The notes under the pieces are model-generated. The model did not search any database, was not told where the DNA came from, and saw nothing but the letters and a program-made list of their open reading frames with translations. Positions 1-6,343 of a stretch of 6,373 nt of DNA are shown one piece after another (the first letter of the stretch is position 1; every line of letters begins with the position of its first letter). The DNA lies in NCBI GenBank assembly GCA_947169455.1, contig CAMVPV010000090.1:1-6373 (forward strand). Reading direction: 5' to 3'. The position numbers and the translations under genes were made by a program. This DNA is from an uncultured Clostridia bacterium (GTDB lineage Bacteria > Bacillota_A > Clostridia > Oscillospirales > Ruminococcaceae).

Positions 1-1239
1 AATAATAAATTCGTGCCCGGTTCTGAATATACAAGGTATATCCCCAAGGATCTTACATTTGAGGATCTGTGTTTCAGTGCAGCTGTCCTCGGCAAGCCGA
101 TACATACCTATTCAAGACCCGAAAGATATCCATTCTGGCTCAACGTTTTCATCATGCCGCTGGAATCGGATGACCCGGATATCGGCTACTGTGCCTATAC
201 ACTTGAACTCCAGATGACTGCCGATACTGAATTGCAGGCAAATCTGTCTGCCGATGCGATGTCGGATGTGCTCAGTACCTGCATCAAAATGCGCGGTACG
301 GGAGAGAAAAAGGAAGTATTCACCGAGGTCGTGAATGATCTGCGCCGTATTTGTGATTCTGACCACTGCTGCATACTCCTCACCGACAAGGAAGAACGCA
401 GATGCACCGTTCTCGGTGAAGCGATAAAAGAGGGCTGCGGACTTCTCCCGATGGATACATACCTCGATGAGACATTTTACAGCCTTACCGAATCGTGGAA
501 AGACACCATTGCAGGGAGCACCTGCTTTGTCGCAAAGGACGAACGGGATATGGCGGTGCTTAAAGAGCGCAACCCCGCATGGTACGGTTCGCTGAAAGCA
601 GCAGGAGCATCGAGCATCGTGCTGTTCCCGCTCCAGTACGGCAGTGAAACGCTCGGATATATGTGGGCGATCAATTTTGAAACGGACAACTCTATCAAGA
701 TAATGAGGACACTTGAACTTTCAACCTTCTTTATCGCTTCGGAAATTGCAAACTATCTGCTCGTTGAAAAGCTGAAAGTCATGAGCTCGGTCGATCTGCT
801 CACCGGCGTCAAGAACCGCAATGCAATGAATACCAGGATAGATAACATCGTGAAGGGCGAAAATCACTGCAAACCGACAGGCATCATATTTATCGATATC
901 AACGGTCTGAAATACGTCAACGACCATGAGGGACACACGGCCGGAGATGAACTCATAAAGAATGCCGTTTTAAAGCTCCAGCGGTTCTCACGCATGGTGA
1001 ATATGGAGATATACCGCGCGGGCGGCGATGAATTCATGATGATCGTGAACGGTATCGGCGAGGACAGGTTCAATGAGCTGCTCGATGAAATGAAAAAACA
1101 GGATGATGTCTATTTTGCAGTCGGCGGCTGTTATTATGCGGATAAGCTTGATATACAGCAGGCCATGCATATCGCAGATGAACAGATGTACATCGATAAG
1201 AAAAGATATTACGAAAGATTTCCCGACAGGAAGAGATGA
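1..1239 (+). CDS. GAF-GGDEF diguanylate cyclase, 5'-truncated
   Basis: Predicted to make cyclic di-GMP from two GTP. The reading frame is open to the window's first base. The first possible start, GTG at 13, has no ribosome binding site in the 12 bases before it, so the true start probably lies upstream. Counting from that GTG: residues 1-80 are an unassigned N-terminal part, about 85-250 look like a GAF sensor domain, and about 257-408 are the GGDEF domain. The GGDEF domain opens with D261-L-L-T-G and N268-R. It has the metal aspartate D295, the substrate motif N303-D-x-x-G-H-x-x-G-D312, and an intact GGDEF signature at 337-341, so catalysis should be possible. The usual inhibitory RxxD site before the signature is absent (the stretch is RMVNMEIYRA). 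No EAL domain or membrane segment is visible. The GAF ligand cannot be told; the GAF start carries C114, H118, C119 and C120. The product-class call is firm, the trigger unknown. Confidence 0.93.
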   Translation, partial: NNKFVPGSEYTRYIPKDLTFEDLCFSAAVLGKPIHTYSRPERYPFWLNVFIMPLESDDPDIGYCAYTLELQMTADTELQANLSADAMSDVLSTCIKMRGTGEKKEVFTEVVNDLRRICDSDHCCILLTDKEERRCTVLGEAIKEGCGLLPMDTYLDETFYSLTESWKDTIAGSTCFVAKDERDMAVLKERNPAWYGSLKAAGASSIVLFPLQYGSETLGYMWAINFETDNSIKIMRTLELSTFFIASEIANYLLVEKLKVMSSVDLLTGVKNRNAMNTRIDNIVKGENHCKPTGIIFIDINGLKYVNDHEGHTAGDELIKNAVLKLQRFSRMVNMEIYRAGGDEFMMIVNGIGEDRFNELLDEMKKQDDVYFAVGGCYYADKLDIQQAMHIADEQMYIDKKRYYERFPDRKR

Positions 1240-1277
1240 CTGTGTATCAGGATGTATTTGTGACTTTCTGATACAGT
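1239..1277 (+). repeat. inverted repeat right after the GGDEF stop codon
   Basis: TGTATCAG at 1243-1250 is matched by CTGATACA at 1268-1275 across a 17-base loop. An alternative pairing gives ten base pairs with a two-base bulge: ACTG 1239-1242 plus TATCAG 1245-1250 against 1268-1277. No T-run follows, so it is not itself a terminator. It stands 13 bases before the terminator stem and may fold in the 3' end of the message. Chance is not excluded. Confidence 0.4.
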
Positions 1278-1290
1278 GTGCAGTATAGTG

Positions 1291-1320
1291 TCCCGCACAG
1301 AAAACGTGCGGGATGTTTTT
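1291..1320 (+). terminator. Rho-independent terminator of the GGDEF gene
   Basis: A perfect eight-base stem, TCCCGCAC at 1291-1298 with GTGCGGGA at 1306-1313, encloses a seven-base loop. It is followed by TG and five T (1316-1320). It lies about 50 bases after the stop codon and should separate the diguanylate cyclase from the downstream unit. Confidence 0.88.
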
Positions 1321-1370
1321 GTACGGAATATGTCTGATCGGACGAGGAAACAGCTGAATGAATAATATCC

Positions 1371-1377
1371 GGAGGTG
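1371..1377 (+). promoter_or_regulatory. ribosome binding site that sets the DUF218 gene start
   Basis: GGAGGTG at 1371-1377 is a strong Shine-Dalgarno sequence. It contains the upstream in-frame GTG (1375), which therefore cannot be the start. The next in-frame GTG at 1387 follows after nine bases, a normal spacing. Confidence 0.8.
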
Positions 1378-1386
1378 AAGAACACA

Positions 1387-2334
1387 GTGCTGCAAAGGCT
1401 GAAGGTCAGACTGATGTACTCGTATGCGGGGGTCGCTGCCGCAGGTGCTTTTATATATCTCATCATCCTGCTTGTGTTCCTTGTTTCCGGAAACGGTGTA
1501 CCTGCTGCACGCGAGCTGCTGATGATATTTCTGATAATTTCCTCCGCCGTGACGCTTTTCCTTTTTGTGAGCAATATCCCGCTGCTGCGCCATGAGGGTT
1601 TCCGCGCAAGAAATCTGACAGGTACTGCGCTCGGAATGGCGTGGATATCGGGGAACCTCATCTGTCTTGCTGCCGGAAGGATCTTCGCGGATATACCCGT
1701 TCTCGCCGGGGCTATAGGTTCTTTCGGATGCTACGCCGATCTCTTTCTTGCCGGGATGCACCTTTCGGCTTTTATCGCAGCTATGCACAAGCCCGCATAC
1801 GACAAGGACTTTCTCGTGATACTCGGCTGTTCTATCAGCAAGAGCGGCGGTCTGCTGCCGCTGCTGAAAGGAAGGACGAACCGTGCGATAAGGTTCGCGT
1901 GGGATCAGGAACGCGCTGTCGGAAAGCCTGCGCGGTTCATCCCGACGGGCGGGCAGGGTGCCGATGAGGTCATCAGCGAGGGCTCCGCCATGGAAATGTA
2001 CCTTCTGTCACATGGTGCGGAAAAATATGAGATACTTGCTGAAAAAGCCTCAAAGAATACATACGAGAATATGCTGTTTTCAAAGAAGATCATTGACGCT
2101 GCACTGCCGGATGCACATATCTGCTTTGTGACTACCAATTATCATGTGCTGCGAAGCGGTATGCTTGCACGGAAAGCCGGGCTGAAAGCGGAAGGTCTTG
2201 CAAGCAGCACAAAATGGTATTTCTGGCCGAACGGACTGGCGAGGGAAGTGTTTGCTGTGCTGTCGATGTATCCTCTGCAGCATTTTGCTGCGGCGGTGAT
2301 ATGCTGCATCGCATCACTGCTTACCGCCCGATGA
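1387..2334 (+). CDS. YdcF/SanA/ElyC-like DUF218 membrane protein
   Basis: A membrane protein of 315 residues with a C-terminal DUF218 domain. Some members of the family (SanA, ElyC) are tied to envelope integrity and peptidoglycan lipid-carrier metabolism, but the reaction is not settled and is not shown here. Starting at GTG 1387, hydrophobic stretches lie at about 14-34, 44-63, 78-97 and 103-132, which suggests about four helices, and a last one near the C-terminus (about 297-313). The domain spans about 140-290: the ILGC entry strand (145-148), PTGGQG (186-191) with E194 and S197-E198, the E-K-A-S-K-N-T-Y-E-N motif (219-228), and TTNYHVLR (249-256). These match the family's conserved polar residues. 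GTG at 1375 is rejected because it lies in the ribosome binding site. An ATG at 1414 is possible but has a weaker site. The methyltransferase follows after 18 bases, so the two are probably co-transcribed. No convincing promoter was found between the terminator and this gene. Confidence 0.88.
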   Translation: MLQRLKVRLMYSYAGVAAAGAFIYLIILLVFLVSGNGVPAARELLMIFLIISSAVTLFLFVSNIPLLRHEGFRARNLTGTALGMAWISGNLICLAAGRIFADIPVLAGAIGSFGCYADLFLAGMHLSAFIAAMHKPAYDKDFLVILGCSISKSGGLLPLLKGRTNRAIRFAWDQERAVGKPARFIPTGGQGADEVISEGSAMEMYLLSHGAEKYEILAEKASKNTYENMLFSKKIIDAALPDAHICFVTTNYHVLRSGMLARKAGLKAEGLASSTKWYFWPNGLAREVFAVLSMYPLQHFAAAVICCIASLLTAR

Positions 2335-2336
2335 AC

Positions 2337-2343
2337 AAAGGAG
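2337..2343 (+). promoter_or_regulatory. ribosome binding site of the methyltransferase gene
   Basis: AAAGGAG lies just after the stop of the DUF218 gene and nine bases before the ATG at 2353. This supports that start and independent initiation within one transcript. Confidence 0.75.
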
Positions 2344-2352
2344 TGTTATTTT

Positions 2353-3165
2353 ATGGATCTGCATGACTACAAGGATGTTGCCGAGAATTATGACCGTTAT
2401 CTGGAAGTGATGTGCGAGAACGGAAACAATTACGACGGATTTGCCGGGTTCTATACCGAGCTTGCAAAGCGGTACGGCAGCGGAGGTATCATAGATATCG
2501 CCTGCGGTACGGGCGCAGTTGTACTGGCACTTGCTGAACAGGGCATCATTGCCGATGCGAGTGACCTTTCAGAGGAGATGTGCGCCGTCGCACGCAGAAA
2601 AGCACAGGAAAAAGGCTTCAAGCTGCGGATATTCCCGGGAGATATGACGAACTTTGATGCGGGGAGGACATATTCGCTTGCTATAATCGCGAGGAGCGGT
2701 TTTATGCATCTTCCGACGCCGGAGATCCAGCGTGCGGCGCTTCTGAATATACGCCGTCAGCTTTGTGAGGGCGGGATACTCACGCTGAATACCTTTGATC
2801 CGCTCCCGTTTATGCAGGCCGAGCAGATGAAGAATACAGACGGGGAATATTCATTCCGGCTGGAATACAAGAATGCCGACGGAAAGCGCGAGAAGATATA
2901 CAATTCGATATCCTATGACCCGGTAACGCAGATACTCCGCGGGAACTGGAAATTTGAAACGCTGGACGATGAGGGCAATGTTATAGAGGAGCGTATAAGA
3001 CCGCTGACGATGCGCCAGACCTACCGTCAGGAAATGAAATGGTTCATTGAGCTCTGCGGTTTTGAGATCATCGATCTGTATTCCGGCTATAAATTCAGAC
3101 ACGCTGATGAACTTGCGCCCTCCGACCTTGTATGGGTGCTTCGCAAAACTGCGGACAAAATGTGA
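2353..3165 (+). CDS. class I SAM-dependent methyltransferase
   Basis: A soluble protein of 270 residues that should move a methyl group from S-adenosylmethionine to an unknown acceptor. The N-terminal part is a Rossmann-type domain. Motif I is I-I-D-I-A-C-G-T-G (46-54). D71 in S-D-L-S-E-E-M fits the acidic residue that binds the SAM ribose. G96-D97-M is the adenine-contacting loop. The post-motif run H119-L-P-T-P through G140-G-I-L-T-L-N-T-F is the helix and strand usual in Methyltransf_11/25 proteins. Residues from about 155 form a strand-rich insert ending in S-D-L-V-W-V-L-R-K, seen in many small-molecule methyltransferases of Firmicutes. No signal peptide or membrane segment is visible. 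The substrate cannot be inferred from motifs. The 18-base gap to the DUF218 gene and the shared terminator argue for one operon, but a shared pathway is only a guess. Confidence 0.92.
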   Translation: MDLHDYKDVAENYDRYLEVMCENGNNYDGFAGFYTELAKRYGSGGIIDIACGTGAVVLALAEQGIIADASDLSEEMCAVARRKAQEKGFKLRIFPGDMTNFDAGRTYSLAIIARSGFMHLPTPEIQRAALLNIRRQLCEGGILTLNTFDPLPFMQAEQMKNTDGEYSFRLEYKNADGKREKIYNSISYDPVTQILRGNWKFETLDDEGNVIEERIRPLTMRQTYRQEMKWFIELCGFEIIDLYSGYKFRHADELAPSDLVWVLRKTADKM

Positions 3166-3177
3166 CCCGTGAAAAAT

Positions 3178-3217
3178 AAAGCAGCCGTATTTCCGCCTGT
3201 GAAATACGGCTGCTTTT
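3178..3217. terminator. bidirectional Rho-independent terminator between convergent genes
   Basis: GCAGCCGTATTTC at 3181-3193 pairs perfectly with GAAATACGGCTGC at 3201-3213 around a seven-base loop. Flanking AAA (3178-3180) and TTT extend the stem to 16 pairs. On the plus strand TTTT follows. On the minus strand the read-out is TTTATTTTTC. It therefore serves both the methyltransferase gene and the SPFH gene. Confidence 0.93.
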
Positions 3218-3246
3218 CAATTTACTGCATCATCACCGATGGGATA

Positions 3247-4221
3247 TCATTCGCTGTCGCTGTTGTAGTTGCTGTAAGTACTGCTGTTGTTATTGTCATT
3301 GCTGTCAATGCTGATAAGCATATTTGAGCCTTCTCCCGCAACGACCTCGGGATATTCGCCGTTCCATTTTTCAATTGCCTTGTTATTGAGGACATCGCTG
3401 TTCAGCGAAGCGGATATCTTCTTGTTTGCCTCTGCCTCAGCTTCAGCCTTTACGCGCATAGCTTCAGCTTCTGCCTCAGCCTTTACACGCAATGCCTCTG
3501 CCTCTGCTTCTGCTATCGACTTTCTCGCTTCAGCCTCCGCATTAGCCGCGATGGTTTTTTCAGAAGCGGCTGCCTCGGCTTCGATGACTCTCTGTTCCTT
3601 CTCGGTATTTGCTTTGATCTTGTTTTGCTCGGCGACCTGCTTGGCTTCTATCGCTGCATTGAACTCTGCCGAGAAATCAAAGTTTGTAAGGTTGAGCTCA
3701 TCGACGATGATACCGTATGCAGAGGTCTTTTCGGTAAGCAGCGTCTGTATTTCGATACTTACGCTGCCGCGCTGTGTGATGAGCTGTTCGGCGCTGTACT
3801 TGGCCATTACTGCCTTTGTTGCCTCGTGGATAGCGGGTGCAAGTATCTTGTCTATGTACCCCATGCCGATATTCTTATATACATCGGCGGATTGTTCAGC
3901 GCTGAGGTGATAGTTTATAGCTACACTTGAAGATACCGTCTGTAGATCCTTGCTGACAGCGGAGGTCTCGACTTCCGTTTTCTGTACCTGATTATCCATT
4001 ATCGCAACAGAGGAAACGAAAGGCGCTTTGAAATGCAGACCGTCCGAGAATGTCTCTCCTGTTACCTTTCCCATAACCACTACGACGCCGGTATGACCGG
4101 ACTGTACTACGGTAAAGGAATTCGTGACTAATGTCACGGCTGCTATCACCGCAATAATGCCTATTATCAGGGGCTTGATCCTTGATGATGTCGCTGGTGT
4201 TCTGTTTTCCTTGTTCTCCAT
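3247..4221 (-). CDS. SPFH/prohibitin-family membrane-anchored protein
   Basis: A protein of 324 residues related to prohibitin, HflC and stomatin, which assemble into large ring-like oligomers at membranes and affect proteolysis or membrane organisation. A basic, polar N-terminus is followed by one membrane anchor (about 18-33). The SPFH domain follows (about 36-190), opening with V-V-Q-S-G-H-T-G and D60-G-L-H-F-K-A-P. It holds the L-N-L-T-N-F-D-F-S-A-E-F-N-A-A-I-E-A-K segment (176-194), typical of the domain's end. Residues about 190-270 are a long Ala/Glu-rich coiled coil with four consecutive 11-residue units at 222-265. The tail (about 306-324) is rich in Asn, Ser, Tyr and Asp. The ATG at 4219-4221 has AAGGAG nine bases upstream (4231-4236). 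The gene has its own promoter and a shared terminator, so it is probably monocistronic. No NfeD partner or FtsH gene lies next to it. The family is clear, the specific role is not. Confidence 0.93.
   Translation of the reverse strand: MENKENRTPATSSRIKPLIIGIIAVIAAVTLVTNSFTVVQSGHTGVVVVMGKVTGETFSDGLHFKAPFVSSVAIMDNQVQKTEVETSAVSKDLQTVSSSVAINYHLSAEQSADVYKNIGMGYIDKILAPAIHEATKAVMAKYSAEQLITQRGSVSIEIQTLLTEKTSAYGIIVDELNLTNFDFSAEFNAAIEAKQVAEQNKIKANTEKEQRVIEAEAAASEKTIAANAEAEARKSIAEAEAEALRVKAEAEAEAMRVKAEAEAEANKKISASLNSDVLNNKAIEKWNGEYPEVVAGEGSNMLISIDSNDNNNSSTYSNYNSDSE
3427..3558 (-). repeat. four tandem 11-residue (33-base) coiled-coil repeats
   Basis: Within the SPFH gene, residues 222-265 divide into four units without gaps: KTIAANAEAEA, RKSIAEAEAEA, LRVKAEAEAEA and MRVKAEAEAEA. 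The last two differ at one residue. A hendecad period is known to suit a nearly straight or slightly right-handed coiled coil. The near identity suggests recent duplication of a 33-base unit, though synonymous differences exist. Confidence 0.85.
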
Positions 4222-4247
4222 ATTTCACAACTCCTTTTTACGGCGAA

Positions 4248-4272
4248 TGCAGAGAACCTATCGCTCTCTACA
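4248..4272 (-). promoter_or_regulatory. stem-loop at the 5' end of the SPFH mRNA leader
   Basis: On the minus strand TGTAGAGA (4272-4265) can pair with TCTCTGCA (4255-4248) around a nine-base loop, giving eight pairs including one G-U. The stem begins about seven bases after the -10 box, at or next to the expected transcription start. It leaves the ribosome binding site at 4231-4236 free. It may stabilise the message; this role is inferred. Confidence 0.5.
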
Positions 4273-4278
4273 TTCTGG

Positions 4279-4307
4279 ATTATAGCATAATTCAGGGTAA
4301 AATTCAA
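4279..4307 (-). promoter_or_regulatory. sigma-A promoter of the SPFH gene
   Basis: On the minus strand the -35 box TTGAAT (4307-4302) and the perfect -10 box TATAAT (4284-4279) are separated by exactly 17 bases. Transcription should start near 4272, giving a leader of about 50 bases. The -35 matches four of six consensus positions. It shows that this gene is expressed independently of the PHP gene upstream. Confidence 0.85.
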
Positions 4308-4330
4308 GTGACAGAGGATTAAAAGTACAT

Positions 4331-4350
4331 TAAAACGGGCTTATTGCCCG
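4331..4350 (-). terminator. short terminator overlapping the end of the PHP gene
   Basis: On the minus strand CGGGC (4350-4346) pairs with GCCCG (4340-4336) around the loop AATAA, followed by TTTTAA. The gene's TAA stop (4343-4341) lies in the loop. A G-T pair can add a sixth rung. The stem is short but GC-rich and just upstream of the SPFH promoter, where a terminator would be expected. Confidence 0.6.
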
Positions 4351-5129
4351 CAGTTACGCACGATCTCTTCCAGTTCCCTTATCTTGTAGCCCACATCTTC
4401 CGGGCGGTGCGCATCGGATGAAGTAATGATCTTCACGTTATGTTTTTTCAGTATCCGGATCAGTTCAGTATCCATTCCGAGCGGAGCGGTGTCTGGACAT
4501 CTTCTTTCGGCGCCGCTGTTCTGATCAGCGTACATATCGTTTTCTGCAAGTGCTTCTGCCAGCTTTTCGTAGTATCCCGTGAGCGGGAAGGATGGTCTGT
4601 GACCGAAAAGCTTTATCGTATCGGGATGACCGATACCGTCGAATAAACCGCTTTTCGCAAGTGAGACCGAGTCCTCGAAATATCTGCGGAATATCCTGTC
4701 AACATCAATATCTGCCCAGTGCTCCGCTTTGTGATCGAAGGCAAAATCATCGACAAAATGGATACTGCCCAGCAGAAAATCGAAGCCCTTGTCCTTTAAG
4801 AGCTCCGCTGTAAATTTCTCATATTCCTTGAAATAGCATATCTCCAGCCCGAACAGTATCTTCACGGGAAATCTTTCGCTGCGGACTTTTTCTGTTAGTT
4901 CCAGATAATCATTGAGCTTCAGTACGCCCGCCTGTCTGTGAAACCATGCATCGACATATTCGCTGTACGAACAAACCGAATCGTACATCGGAACGAATTC
5001 CTCAAAGCGGTAGCAGTGTTCAAGCAGCCGTATCTCATCAAGCTGCATCTCCTCTGCCCTGCGCACAAATCTGTTTATCCAGTCAAGCGTGTATTCGCCG
5101 CGCTCTATATGTATATGACCGTCTGTCAT
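4341..5129 (-). CDS. PHP-domain phosphatase, histidinol-phosphatase-like
   Basis: A cytosolic metal-dependent phosphoesterase of 262 residues. The polymerase-and-histidinol-phosphatase (PHP) fold is recognised from its metal ligands in order: H5-x-H7, E37-H38, E96 in L-F-G-L-E-I-C-Y, H124 in G-S-I-H-F, H168 in G-I-G-H-P-D, and D239-x-H241 in T-S-S-D-A-H-R. All positions expected of an active trinuclear site are present. N204-S-G and the final D-A-H-R-P-E-D-V-G match HisK-type histidinol phosphatases in layout. No histidine biosynthesis gene is nearby, and relatives of this family act on other phosphomonoesters, so histidinol phosphate is not assured. The ATG (5127-5129) has GGAGG seven bases upstream (5137-5141), within the 13-base gap after the stop of the AP-type gene. 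The two are probably co-transcribed, and the products may act on linked substrates. Confidence 0.9.
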   Translation of the reverse strand: MTDGHIHIERGEYTLDWINRFVRRAEEMQLDEIRLLEHCYRFEEFVPMYDSVCSYSEYVDAWFHRQAGVLKLNDYLELTEKVRSERFPVKILFGLEICYFKEYEKFTAELLKDKGFDFLLGSIHFVDDFAFDHKAEHWADIDVDRIFRRYFEDSVSLAKSGLFDGIGHPDTIKLFGHRPSFPLTGYYEKLAEALAENDMYADQNSGAERRCPDTAPLGMDTELIRILKKHNVKIITSSDAHRPEDVGYKIRELEEIVRNCGQ

Positions 5130-5142
5130 GCGCTTTCCTCCG

Positions 5143-6315
5143 TTATTTTTCTATCACGATGAGCGGTATGGTATATTCCTCCGGTGTCAGACCTGCATGA
5201 CCTCCCGGCATTTCCTGTGCCTCATAATGCGTGTTGAATATTGAAACGTCCGATACAGCCAGCGCTATGAAATCACCCAGCATATCCGCAAATCCTTCCC
5301 TGTCCTTTCCGGTGCCGAACAGTTTCACCCGGAGCGCTTCTTCGCGGGTCAGCAGGACAAATCCGTCACCGAAATTCCTTCTGAATATCTCCGGGAAGTC
5401 TTTCCGGTGATCTTCCTTAACGAATAGATTCAGCGTGCGCGGTTCAAATGACGGCAGCCGCACGAGGCATTCCATGACTTCCGGATGATCGAGTATGCAG
5501 AGATTACGGCTGTCCATGTGCCCGTGGTCGGCAGTTATGATGAAAAGCGTGTCCGACAGCCCCGAAACGCACTGTTCGGTCTTCTTTTCGATAGAGAGTA
5601 TCAGTTCATGGGTCTCGGCGCTCGCTGTACCGGTCCTGTGCATCGTGGAATCTGGTTCGCTCCAGTATGCATATATGAATTTCTTTTCCGGTTCCGAACA
5701 CAGGGCTTCAACGCGACTGAGTACCGCATCGAGATCCTGCGGGTACGGCGGCATGAATGGCATAGAATAATACGCATTTCCGCCTGCATCGTTGATCCTG
5801 TCAATGATCGAGCGGTACGGTGTGAACTCAAAGCCGGCATGGAATGCGGCGGCGGGTTTTCTTTCCTCCAGCGAATCATCGTTCCATCTGTTGTCAGTAT
5901 CGGGTGCAGCGCCTTTTTTCTCGGTGACCTGTTCGCTGTTCGTGAATACTGCAACGTTCTTGTCAAGCTGAGGGTAGTAGATATCCCAGCCGAGCCAGCA
6001 GTGTTCATTCGGATATAGCCCGCTCATCAAAGATGTAGTCGCGGCAACGGTGGTGGGAGGATAGACGGAAGAGAACGAGCCGACAAACCGACTGCGGAAA
6101 AAGCCGTCTTTATCCAGATGCTTTTCCATTATCGAGGTGCCCATCGCATCAAGCACGAGCAGCACAACATTACGATATTCCTTTTCAAGATATCTGTCCG
6201 CAAGAGGGAGGGTGCCTGCTGAGGTCTCTGCACCGAACTTTTTCAGGACAGAACCGGCGAGACCGACAAGACAGCTGTTATGATCGGGAAGCTTCGGAAG
6301 CTTTGAGATATCCAT
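5143..6315 (-). CDS. alkaline-phosphatase-superfamily phosphodiesterase/pyrophosphatase-like protein
   Basis: A predicted two-metal hydrolase of 390 residues, similar to nucleotide pyrophosphatase/phosphodiesterase (NPP) proteins. Numbering from ATG 6315, the ligands appear in order: D56 in L-V-L-D-A-M-G, the threonine nucleophile at T88 or T89 in Y-P-P-T-T, D222 and H226 in E-P-D-S-T-M-H, D263-H264-G-H266 in T-A-D-H-G-H, and H373 in G-G-H-A-G. This is the full D-T-D-H / D-H-H set of the family. No signal peptide or membrane segment is visible, so it probably acts in the cytoplasm, unlike many secreted NPPs. The start is set by AAGGAG at 6325-6330: the first in-frame ATG (6321) is only three bases from it, while the second (6315) is nine bases away. 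If the first is used the protein has 392 residues. It heads the pair with the PHP gene. Substrate unknown: a nucleotide, a phosphodiester or a phosphonate are all possible. Confidence 0.9.
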   Translation of the reverse strand: MDISKLPKLPDHNSCLVGLAGSVLKKFGAETSAGTLPLADRYLEKEYRNVVLLVLDAMGTSIMEKHLDKDGFFRSRFVGSFSSVYPPTTVAATTSLMSGLYPNEHCWLGWDIYYPQLDKNVAVFTNSEQVTEKKGAAPDTDNRWNDDSLEERKPAAAFHAGFEFTPYRSIIDRINDAGGNAYYSMPFMPPYPQDLDAVLSRVEALCSEPEKKFIYAYWSEPDSTMHRTGTASAETHELILSIEKKTEQCVSGLSDTLFIITADHGHMDSRNLCILDHPEVMECLVRLPSFEPRTLNLFVKEDHRKDFPEIFRRNFGDGFVLLTREEALRVKLFGTGKDREGFADMLGDFIALAVSDVSIFNTHYEAQEMPGGHAGLTPEEYTIPLIVIEK

Positions 6316-6324
6316 ATACATTTT

Positions 6325-6330
6325 CTCCTT
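6325..6330 (-). promoter_or_regulatory. ribosome binding site that sets the AP-type gene start
   Basis: On the minus strand AAGGAG lies three bases before one ATG (6321-6319) and nine before a second in-frame ATG (6315-6313). Only the second gives normal spacing, so translation probably begins there. Confidence 0.65.
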
Positions 6331-6343
6331 TCACGGGAATGAT

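Noticed and set aside
1258..1289. A possible promoter with TATAGT at 1284-1289 for the DUF218 operon
   Set aside because: No fair -35 box lies at 16-18 bases, and transcription would start within the terminator hairpin and be ended by it.
1363..1368. TAATAT as a -10 box before the DUF218 gene
   Set aside because: It is only two bases before the ribosome binding site, which would leave that site at or before the transcript start, and no -35 match is found.
988..1788. A 266-codon open frame on the minus strand across the end of the GGDEF gene, the intergenic region and the start of the DUF218 gene
   Set aside because: It is antisense to two well-supported genes and runs through the terminator. 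Its product is rich in His, Cys and basic residues with no recognisable domain.
3247..3306. Repetitive TGCTGTT-like bases at the SPFH 3' end as a microsatellite
   Set aside because: They encode the Asn/Ser/Asp-rich tail and are low-complexity coding sequence without a regular unit.
3287..3910. A 207-codon plus-strand frame rich in Ala-Ser repeats
   Set aside because: It is the antisense of the SPFH coiled-coil repeats. The Ala-Ser runs come from the complement of Ala-Glu codons.
5485..6018. A 177-codon plus-strand frame
   Set aside because: It is antisense to the AP-type gene, whose metal-binding motifs are intact, and it shows no domain of its own.
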